Positions 27,701 to 33,430 of a stretch of DNA of 34,719 bases are shown piece by piece. Position numbers and translations under genes: made by a program. Location: the NCBI GenBank assembly GCA_903865775.1, contig CAIPKZ010000345.1, positions 1 to 34,719 of the forward strand, in the 5' to 3' direction. Below the pieces are notes generated by a model, which worked only from the letters and a program-made list of their open reading frames with translations, was not told the origin of the DNA and did not search any database. How positions within the stretch are numbered: position 1 is the first letter of the stretch; each line of letters opens with the position of its first letter. This stretch comes from an uncultured Prolixibacteraceae bacterium (GTDB taxonomy: Bacteria; Bacteroidota; Bacteroidia; Bacteroidales; Prolixibacteraceae).

Positions 27701-27959
27701 ATAAAATGCCATCAGGTTTTTCCTTGAGGATAACCTGTTCAACAAAAAATGGTGTGATAGGCAGAAAATAAATCCGGTCGGCAATATCTTCCGAAGTCTG
27801 AATGGTTGCAATATTCGGATTGATCAGAATGGTCTCCACATTCTCTTCCTTCAGAGCTTTCAATGCCTGTGATCCTGAATAATCGAACTCACCGGCCTCA
27901 CCGATTTTGAGTGCTCCGGATCCCAGAACGATTACTTTTTTAATATTAATATCTATCAT
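24726..27959 (-). CDS. carB: Carbamoyl-phosphate synthase large subunit
   Basis: This 1077-residue enzyme makes carbamoyl phosphate from bicarbonate, ammonia and two ATP, feeding arginine and pyrimidine synthesis. Two ATP-grasp halves are visible: the first starts [23 protein letters not shown] and the second [22 protein letters not shown], with an oligomerisation region between. The last 140 residues form the MGS-like allosteric domain ([28 protein letters not shown]). Length matches E. coli CarB. It lies downstream of carA on the same strand after 155 bases that hold two palindromic elements, so carA and carB are probably one transcript. Confidence 0.98.
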   Translation of the reverse strand: [1077 protein letters not shown]

Positions 27960-27981
27960 GATGTTTTAATGTTTCAAGTTA

Positions 27982-28020
27982 AAAGCCCCCTCTAAATCTC
28001 CCCCGAAGTGGGAGACTTTA
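27982..28020. repeat. GC-rich palindromic element 1 (carA-carB gap)
   Basis: AAAGCCCCCTCTAAATCTCC begins the element, and a TCTCCC/GGGAGA palindrome with CCCGAAGT loop follows. It shares the AGCCCCCTCTAA and CCCCCGAAG core with element 5. Confidence 0.8.
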
Positions 28021-28078
28021 GGTTGCAGATATTCATAGTATCTTCTTTTTTTAAACTTCATTCAAGAGCCAGCTCTTT

Positions 28079-28113
28079 AAGCCCCCTCTTTCGGAGGGGG
28101 TTTGGGGGAGGCC
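28079..28113. repeat. GC-rich palindromic element 2 (carA-carB gap)
   Basis: AAGCCCCCTC, TTTCG and GAGGGGG form a strong hairpin, followed by a second G-run (GGGGGAGGC) that could pair with the same C-run. It ends two bases from the carA stop codon. Confidence 0.8.
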
Positions 28114-28114
28114 T

Positions 28115-29206
28115 CTACTTTTTCGTCCTTTTATATTCGATCACATTGTTCATGAAATCATCAAACAAAAACTCGGTATCAACCGGTCCGCTGGCAGCTT
28201 CAGGATGGAACTGAGTCGAAAAGAATGGTTTGGTTTTGTGACGGATTCCTTCATTGGTTTGGTCGTTTACATTGGTGAACAATGGTTCCCAATCTTCAGG
28301 CAATGTTTTGGTATCAACCGCGAAACCGTGGTTCTGCGAAGTAATGAAACAACGGTCGGTTCCCTGCAGCAACACGGGTTGGTTGTGGCTGCGGTGACCG
28401 AATTTCAGTTTGTAGGTTTCAGCTCCTGCTGCACGCGCCAGCAACTGGTTTCCGAGGCAAATACCCATAATCGGTTTCTCAGCCTCCATGGTTTTACGGA
28501 TGTTTTCAACCGTCGCATCACACAAAGCCGGGTCACCCGGGCCATTCGAGAGGAAAATGCCATCAAAATCTTCACCACTAAAATCGTAGTCCCATGGAAC
28601 AACAATGACTGTTGCATTTCGATTGATTAAGCATCTAATGATATTGTATTTCACTCCGCAATCCACCAAAACAATGCGGTGTTCTCCGGTTCCAAAAGTT
28701 TCAACCGCATCGCAACTGGCAATAGCAACCAGGTTTTCCTGATTGGGATCGTAAAAATCGATGACTTCATCTTCAAACTCTATCTTGCCAAGCAAAGAAC
28801 CTTTTACGCGGATAATTTTAGTCAACGCTCGGGTATCAATTCCAAATAAACCGGGAACTTTGTGCTCTTTCAGCCAGTCGCCCAAGCTTTTGATTGCATT
28901 CCAATGACTGTATTCAAACGAATAATCCGAAACAATCAAACCGGTTATATGAATTTTATCTGATTCATAAAACTCAGACAAACCTTGATTTTTCGAATCC
29001 TTTGGCACACCATAATTTCCTATCAGCGGGAAAGTTGAAACAAGGATTTGGCCGGTATATGAAGGATCTGTTAAACTTTCTGGATAGCCAGTCATAGCGG
29101 TATAAAAAACGACTTCTCCAGCTACTGATTTTTCATATCCGAACGACTTTCCTTCGAAAGTTGTTCCGTCCTCAAGAATCAATCGGACTTTTCTAAGTTG
29201 TGTCAT
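28115..29206 (-). CDS. carA: Carbamoyl-phosphate synthase small subunit (glutaminase)
   Basis: This 363-residue subunit releases ammonia from glutamine for CarB. The class I amidotransferase triad is present: C250 in GICLGNQ, H334 and E336 in FHPEA. The N-terminal CPSase small-chain domain has the usual VFYTAMTGYPESLTDPSY. Length is normal. It diverges from argR; the 242-base gap holds promoters on both strands and a hairpin with U-tract in the carA leader, so expression may be attenuated. Confidence 0.97.
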   Translation of the reverse strand: MTQLRKVRLILEDGTTFEGKSFGYEKSVAGEVVFYTAMTGYPESLTDPSYTGQILVSTFPLIGNYGVPKDSKNQGLSEFYESDKIHITGLIVSDYSFEYSHWNAIKSLGDWLKEHKVPGLFGIDTRALTKIIRVKGSLLGKIEFEDEVIDFYDPNQENLVAIASCDAVETFGTGEHRIVLVDCGVKYNIIRCLINRNATVIVVPWDYDFSGEDFDGIFLSNGPGDPALCDATVENIRKTMEAEKPIMGICLGNQLLARAAGAETYKLKFGHRSHNQPVLLQGTDRCFITSQNHGFAVDTKTLPEDWEPLFTNVNDQTNEGIRHKTKPFFSTQFHPEAASGPVDTEFLFDDFMNNVIEYKRTKK

Positions 29207-29225
29207 TGTTGCAATGCTAAATATT

Positions 29226-29265
29226 AAAAAAAATGCGTTTGGCTACGGCTGTAGGGCAAACGCAT
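29226..29265 (-). terminator. Hairpin and U-tract in the carA leader (possible attenuator)
   Basis: On the minus strand ATGCGTTTG pairs with CAAACGCAT (9 bases), with an inner CTAC/GTAG stem and an AGCC loop, then a run of seven T. It ends about 20 bases before the carA start codon, so it lies inside the leader rather than after a gene. Confidence 0.65.
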
Positions 29266-29303
29266 GGTTGTTATTTTTAAACAAACTTTCTTTTCTATGG
29301 AAC

Positions 29304-29323
29304 TTCGGGATTTCAACCCGGAA
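29304..29323. repeat. Small hairpin in the carA leader related to element 4
   Basis: TTCGGGATTTCAACCCGGAA forms a 6-base stem with one bulge. Its core TTTCAACCCGG is shared with the element at 30016-30038. Confidence 0.5.
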
Positions 29324-29363
29324 CATTTCAAGTTTCAATTCGTTTGTGTTTTTATTTCTGCCA

Positions 29364-29371
29364 CAAAAATA
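29364..29371 (-). promoter_or_regulatory. Candidate -7 element of carA (TATTTTTG)
   Basis: On the minus strand TATTTTTG matches TAnnTTTG exactly. It would give a leader of about 150 bases containing both hairpins above. No clear -33 element. Confidence 0.45.
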
Positions 29372-29394
29372 GATATTATTTTCTGAAAAAAAAG

Positions 29395-29423
29395 TTTGTT
29401 GTTAATATTTTTGCATATTTTTG
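29395..29423 (+). promoter_or_regulatory. Candidate argR promoter (TTTG - 17 bases - TATTTTTG)
   Basis: TTTG at 29395-29398 and TATTTTTG at 29416-29423 are separated by 17 bases, matching the Bacteroidota -33/-7 layout. A second TATTTTTG at 29406-29413 forms a 10-base tandem duplication (TATTTTTGCA twice). Confidence 0.6.
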
Positions 29424-29446
29424 CATCGGTAATGTATAAATATACA
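29412..29446 (+). promoter_or_regulatory. Two ARG-box-like operators in front of argR
   Basis: TGTATAAATATACA (29433-29446) is a perfect palindrome that matches the ARG-box core TGAATWWWWATTCA except for one symmetric change. TGCATATTTTTGCA (29412-29425) matches at 11 of 14 positions. The centres are 21 bases apart, as for paired ARG boxes in E. coli. They cover the -7 element and the region up to the start codon, fitting autorepression by ArgR. Confidence 0.6.
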
Positions 29447-29448
29447 AA

Positions 29449-29931
29449 ATGAAGAATCGCACCAAAAGGCAGCTTGCTATCAAACAGGCAATTCTCAGTG
29501 GCCGGATCGGCAATCAGGATGAGCTTTTGCACATCATGAAAGATCAAGGCTTTGAGTTGACGCAGGCTACGCTTTCGCGCGATTTAAGAATTCTGAAAGT
29601 TGCAAAAGTTTCAGATCAGGCACTGGGCTATATTTATGCAATTCCTGAATCGTTAAATTCTGAGAATCAGCGCGAAAATTCACGCGTTAACTTTCTGGCC
29701 GATGGATTCCGTGATTTACAGTTTTCCGGAAATCTGGCCGTGATGAGAACCGTACCGGGATATGCCAGCAGTCTGGCCGTGGCAATCGACAAGGCTGAAT
29801 TGTATGAAATCATTGGAACCATTGCAGGTGACGATACCATTCTGATCATCATGCGAGAAGGAGTTTCGCCAGGCGACCTGAAGAACAGCCTGATCCTGAT
29901 TATGCCGAAACTGGAAGAGAAGTTCGGATAG
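29449..29931 (+). CDS. argR: Arginine repressor
   Basis: This 160-residue regulator senses arginine and controls arginine genes. The N-terminal winged helix carries TQATLSRDLR (38-47). The C-terminal hexamerisation and arginine-binding domain has VPGYASSLAVAID (102-114) and GTIAGDDTI (123-131), with the two Asp that bind arginine. Length is normal. It is the first gene of the plus-strand arg cluster and has two ARG-box-like sites immediately upstream. Its TAG stop lies at the first bases of palindromic element 3. Confidence 0.96.
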   Translation: MKNRTKRQLAIKQAILSGRIGNQDELLHIMKDQGFELTQATLSRDLRILKVAKVSDQALGYIYAIPESLNSENQRENSRVNFLADGFRDLQFSGNLAVMRTVPGYASSLAVAIDKAELYEIIGTIAGDDTILIIMREGVSPGDLKNSLILIMPKLEEKFG

Positions 29932-29970
29932 CCCCCTTCCCGTTCCCCCTTGGGGGGAAAGCTTGGGCGA
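29930..29970. repeat. GC-rich palindromic element 3 (argR-GNAT gap)
   Basis: AGCCCCCTTCCC is followed by a TTCCCCC/GGGGGAA hairpin and AAGCTTGGGC. It begins within the argR stop codon (TAG). Confidence 0.75.
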
Positions 29971-29988
29971 CCAGAATAATTTTGAGTT

Positions 29989-30038
29989 CAGCCCTGAAAG
30001 GGCGGAATTTCAATAGCCCCGAGTTTCAACCCGGGGGC
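29989..30038. repeat. Double-hairpin element 4 (argR-GNAT gap)
   Basis: GCCCTGAAAGGGC (29991-30003) is a perfect hairpin. It is followed by GCCCCGAG...CCCGGGGGC (30016-30038) with a TTTCAA loop. This is a second repeat type, related to the small hairpin at 29304-29323. Confidence 0.7.
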
Positions 30039-30197
30039 AAATGAATAGAAAAGGAAAACCGTCCGCGGAAATGCAAAAGACAAAGCATGATTCAAGTTTC
30101 GGACGGAATAGAAATAAAATTTGAAAAAGAAATACAGGACAAAACGATTTGTGAGGATTTTGAAATTCCTGAAAACAAAAATTTATTAAAAGCAAAA

Positions 30198-30896
30198 ATG
30201 AAAGAACTTAACAATATTCAGGTATTGGTTGCCACCGACGAACATCTCAAATATGTTGAAGCGGTGAACGATGCCATCGACATTGCTTCGAAAGAGCGCG
30301 GAACTGGTATTGCCCGCCGAACCTATGATTACATCGCCTCCAAAATGCTGGATGGAAAAGCAATAATTGCCCTCGAAAACGGCGATACATTTGCTGGTTT
30401 CTGTTATGTGGAAACCTGGGGCGACAAAAGCTTTGTGGCCAATTCAGGATTAATTGTAGTTAAAGAATACCGCAGCATCGGACTGGCAACTGAAATAAAA
30501 CGAAAAGCATTCACACTCTCGAGGGAAAAATTTCCGAATGCCAAAATTTTCGGACTCACAACCGGATTGGCCGTTATGAAAATCAACCACGAATTGGGAT
30601 ATCGCCCGGTTACTTTTTCGGAACTGACTGACGATGAAGACTTTTGGAAAGGTTGCCAAAGTTGTGTAAATTACGATATTTTGCAGCGTACCGGAAAAAG
30701 CAAATGCCTCTGCACAGGAATGGTTTTCGACCCGGCTTGGGAAAAAGATAAAAAAGTCGAAGAGAAGAAGCAAAGCAATGGCTGGGCCATAAAAGGAACA
30801 TTACTTGACATCATAAATAAATTGAAACCCAACAGAAACGGATCACTGCCTAAACGCGTTTTCGGTTTTATACTGTTTAAAAAGCAAACATCATGA
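30198..30896 (+). CDS. GNAT acyltransferase, probable first-step enzyme of arginine synthesis
   Basis: From ATG 30198 the protein has 232 residues. The GNAT core is visible: FAGFCYVETWG, then SGLIVVKEYRSIGLATEIKRKAF, where RSIGLA stands in the acetyl-CoA pyrophosphate loop (usual RxxGxG/A). A Cys-rich patch (GCQSCVN and KCLCTGM) follows. It sits between argR and argG and overlaps argG by four bases, so it is translationally coupled to an arginine gene. No classic argA or argJ is in view. Bacteroidota are known to use succinylated intermediates in some lineages, so it may make N-acetyl- or N-succinylglutamate; this is inference. The frame is open to an ATG at 30087; those 37 extra residues show no GNAT feature, so the start is uncertain. 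Confidence 0.85.
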   Translation: MKELNNIQVLVATDEHLKYVEAVNDAIDIASKERGTGIARRTYDYIASKMLDGKAIIALENGDTFAGFCYVETWGDKSFVANSGLIVVKEYRSIGLATEIKRKAFTLSREKFPNAKIFGLTTGLAVMKINHELGYRPVTFSELTDDEDFWKGCQSCVNYDILQRTGKSKCLCTGMVFDPAWEKDKKVEEKKQSNGWAIKGTLLDIINKLKPNRNGSLPKRVFGFILFKKQTS

Positions 30897-32095
30897 AAGA
30901 TAAAGTAGTTTTAGCATTCAGCGGCGGATTGGATACATCGTATTGTGCCAAATACCTGTCGGTTGAAAAAAATATGGATGTGTACACGGCCATTGCAAAT
31001 ACCGGTGGATTTAGTCAGACCGATTTGGATGCAGTGGAAAAAAAAGCATATCAGCTTGGCGCTGTCAAACACGTCGCTATCGATGTAACCGACACTTATT
31101 ATGAAAAAAGCATCAAATACATGGTTTTCGGAAATATTCTCCGGAACAATACCTACCCGATTTCGGTAAGTTCTGAACGTGTTTTTCAGGCCATTGCCAT
31201 CATTGATTATGCCAAGCAAATCGGCGCAAAATATGTAGCACACGGAAGTACCGGCGCCGGCAACGACCAGGTTCGTTTTGATTTGACGTTCCAGATTCTG
31301 GCTCCTGAAATTGGCATCCTCACTCCTACCCGCGATTTGGAACTGAGCCGTCAGGAAGAAATTGACTACCTTAAAAATCACGGTGTCGAAGCCGATTGGA
31401 AAAAGATGGATTACTCCATCAACAAAGGACTTTGGGGAACAAGTATTGGCGGAAAGGAAACTTTGAAGTCGAATCAGACACTTCCTGAAGAAGCATATCC
31501 TTCGCAACTGACCGAAACCGAAGAAAAAGAAATTACCCTCGATTTTGTTGGCGGAGAATTACAAGGTGTGAATGGGGAAATGTTTAAAAATCCGGTCAAT
31601 GCAATCCGTGCACTCGATGCTTTGGCTTCTCCGTTTGCCATTGGCCGCGATATGCACATCGGCGATACCATTATCGGCATCAAAGGCCGTGTTGGATTCG
31701 AGGCAGCTGCTCCGATTATCATCCTGAAAGCACATCAGATGCTTGAAAAACACACCCTTACCAAATGGCAGCAATACTGGAAAGAGCAGCTTGGAAACTG
31801 GTACGGAATGTTTCTGCACGAAGCATTGTACTTTGAACCGGTGATGCGCGATATCGAAAAATTTCTTGAAAACTCGCAGCAAACCGTTACAGGTAAAGTG
31901 ATTGTGAAGCTCAAACCTTACAATTTTGTATTGGTTGGTGTTGAGTCTGATCACGACTTGATGCGTTCGGAATTTGGCGAATACGGCGAGAAAAACTCGG
32001 CCTGGACAGCCGACGATGTAAAAGGATTCACCAAAGTACTTTCTACTTCATTGAAAATTCACAACTCGGCAAACCATGGGTTCAGCCCCCTCTAA
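30893..32095 (+). CDS. argG: Argininosuccinate synthase
   Basis: This 400-residue enzyme joins citrulline and aspartate using ATP. The PP-loop SGGLDTS is at 10-16, and AHGSTGAGNDQVRF and TPTRDLELSRQEE match the family. Length is normal. It overlaps the GNAT gene by four bases. The C-terminus is unusual: the last residues SPL and the TAA stop come from palindromic element 5 (AGCCCCCTCTAA), so the element appears to have replaced the original end of the gene. Confidence 0.97.
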   Translation: MKDKVVLAFSGGLDTSYCAKYLSVEKNMDVYTAIANTGGFSQTDLDAVEKKAYQLGAVKHVAIDVTDTYYEKSIKYMVFGNILRNNTYPISVSSERVFQAIAIIDYAKQIGAKYVAHGSTGAGNDQVRFDLTFQILAPEIGILTPTRDLELSRQEEIDYLKNHGVEADWKKMDYSINKGLWGTSIGGKETLKSNQTLPEEAYPSQLTETEEKEITLDFVGGELQGVNGEMFKNPVNAIRALDALASPFAIGRDMHIGDTIIGIKGRVGFEAAAPIIILKAHQMLEKHTLTKWQQYWKEQLGNWYGMFLHEALYFEPVMRDIEKFLENSQQTVTGKVIVKLKPYNFVLVGVESDHDLMRSEFGEYGEKNSAWTADDVKGFTKVLSTSLKIHNSANHGFSPL

Positions 32096-32111
32096 CTCCC
32101 CCGAAGGGGGA
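32083..32111. repeat. GC-rich palindromic element 5 (overlaps argG end)
   Basis: AGCCCCCTCTAACTCCC begins the element, and a CCCCC-GAA-GGGGG hairpin follows. The TAA of CTCTAA is the argG stop codon. It is inverted relative to element 6, 95 bases downstream. Confidence 0.85.
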
Positions 32112-32167
32112 TAATATTGCTGGTAATCTGTAGATTATCGCATTTTATTAAAACTGAATTCATTACC

Positions 32168-33211
32168 ATGAAACAAAATATTACAAACACCGATTCGCTT
32201 ACTCAAAGCAAAGCCTTCCCCCTTCGGGGGAATAAGAAGGGGGCTGTTTCTGTTGGAATTATAGGTGGCGCCGGATACACTGCCGGAGAACTCATCCGAA
32301 TATTGTTGAACCATCCGCAAGCTGAATTGACTTTTGTACAAAGCAGCAGCAACGGAGGCAATTTGCTATCGGATGTGCATACCGACTTGTTGGGTGACTC
32401 TGAAATTCGATTTGTTTCTGAAGCTGAATTTTCTCTGATAGATGTGGCTTTTTTCTGCATGGGGCACGGAAAATCGAAAGAATTTCTGCAAAAAAATACT
32501 ATTCCTGATAATGTAAAAATCATTGACTTGAGCCACGACTTCCGACTGAAGCGTGAAGGAAATGATTTTGCCTACGGCTTGCCGGAACTGAACCGGGAAC
32601 TCATTCGCGAGTCAAATCGCATTGCCAACCCGGGATGTTTTGCTACCGGAATTCAATTGGCAATTCTTCCATTGGCTGCTGCTGGCTTGATAAAAGATGA
32701 ACTGCATGTGAATGCCATTACCGGATCAACTGGCGCCGGACAATCTCCCACTGAAACATCACATTTCAGTTGGAGAAACAACAACATTTCAGTTTACAAA
32801 GCATTTGAGCACCAACACCTAGGCGAAATTATTCAGAGTTTAGAACAGTTGCAGTCTGATTTCAGATTCGATATCAACTTTATTCCCGTTCGCGGAAATC
32901 ATACACGGGGCATTTTCGCTTCGGTTTACACCAAATTTGAAGGTACTTTAAAAGAAGCGATCAAGATTTATCAGGATTATTACGCTTCGCACCCGTTTGT
33001 GTTTGTAAGCAATTTGAATCCCGATCTGAAACAGGTAGTAAATACAAACAAAGCAATAGTTTATCTCGAAAAACACGGCAACAAACTCATGATTCTTTCG
33101 GTAACCGACAATCTGCTGAAAGGCGCATCAGGACAAGCAGTTCAGAACATGAACCTGATGTTTGATCTGGAAGAAACAATGGGGCTGAATTTGAAAGCTG
33201 TGGCATTTTAA
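32168..33211 (+). CDS. argC: N-acetyl-gamma-glutamyl-phosphate reductase with repeat-derived N-terminal extension
   Basis: This 347-residue enzyme (NADPH-dependent reduction of the acyl-glutamyl phosphate) has catalytic C157 in NPGCFATG, H217 in EHQHLGEI and PVRGNHTRGI with H245. The nucleotide-binding strand SVGIIGGAGYTAGE starts only at residue 28, whereas ArgC normally starts a few residues before this strand. The extra residues include KAFPLRGNKKGA, encoded by palindromic element 6. No ATG lies between 32168 and the core, so translation must pass through the repeat unless a non-ATG start is used. The frame is also open to a TTG at 32117, judged less likely. If the arginine route here is succinylated the substrate would be the N-succinyl form. 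Confidence 0.95.
   Translation: MKQNITNTDSLTQSKAFPLRGNKKGAVSVGIIGGAGYTAGELIRILLNHPQAELTFVQSSSNGGNLLSDVHTDLLGDSEIRFVSEAEFSLIDVAFFCMGHGKSKEFLQKNTIPDNVKIIDLSHDFRLKREGNDFAYGLPELNRELIRESNRIANPGCFATGIQLAILPLAAAGLIKDELHVNAITGSTGAGQSPTETSHFSWRNNNISVYKAFEHQHLGEIIQSLEQLQSDFRFDINFIPVRGNHTRGIFASVYTKFEGTLKEAIKIYQDYYASHPFVFVSNLNPDLKQVVNTNKAIVYLEKHGNKLMILSVTDNLLKGASGQAVQNMNLMFDLEETMGLNLKAVAF
32206..32244. repeat. GC-rich palindromic element 6 (inside argC coding region)
   Basis: A CCCCC-TTC-GGGGG hairpin is followed by AATAAGAAGGGGGCT. Read on the minus strand it gives AGCCCCCTTCTTATTCCCCC, the same layout as element 5. It encodes ArgC residues of about 14-26 in frame and without a stop. Confidence 0.85.
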
Positions 33212-33212
33212 C

Positions 33213-33247
33213 AGCCTCCCCCAGCCCCCTCCCAAAGAGGGGGAGAT
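33213..33247. repeat. GC-rich palindromic element 7 (argC-argD gap)
   Basis: GCCTCCCCCAGCCCCCTCCC is followed by AAAGAGGGGGAG, forming a CCCCCT/AGGGGG hairpin. It starts two bases after the argC stop. Confidence 0.8.
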
Positions 33248-33308
33248 TTTCATCCTGCAAATTTCATGATGAATGATTTTTTAACAATATTTTCACCAGC
33301 GCTTTTTT

Positions 33309-33342
33309 AAGCCTCCCTTTTGGGGAGAGGTTTGGAGGGAGC
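33309..33342. repeat. GC-rich palindromic element 8 (argC-argD gap)
   Basis: AAGCCTCCC, TTTT, GGGGAGAGG, TTT and GGAGGGAGCT form nested pairing between the C-run and either G-run, like element 2. Confidence 0.8.
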
Positions 33343-33396
33343 TAAGCTTTATAAACTAAATGAAAAGAGAGAATTCAATAAATTACAAATCGCTTA

Positions 33397-33428
33397 AAGC
33401 CTCCCCCTCGGGGAGGTTGGAGGGGCTT
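33397..33428. repeat. GC-rich palindromic element 9 (argD leader)
   Basis: CCTCCCC-CTC-GGGGAGG is a perfect 7-base hairpin, inside an outer AAGCC/GGCTT pair. It ends two bases before the argD ATG. Confidence 0.85.
33419..33425 (+). promoter_or_regulatory. Shine-Dalgarno-like site of argD, derived from element 9
   Basis: GGAGGGG lies five bases before the argD ATG and belongs to the 3' part of palindromic element 9, where it can also pair with the element's C-run. Confidence 0.55.
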
Positions 33429-33430
33429 CT

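Noticed and set aside
30911-31507. 198-codon open frame antisense to argG
   Set aside because: It is a shadow of argG with no recognisable motif; the same applies to antisense frames in carA (28205-28630) and carB (27099-27539).
27982-33428. CRISPR array
   Set aside because: The repeats are irregularly spaced, imperfect, in both orientations and partly inside genes, and no cas gene is present.
27982-33428. All palindromic elements as intrinsic terminators
   Set aside because: Most lack a U-tract, one is inside argC and one spans the argG end, and they would interrupt an operon with coupled genes.
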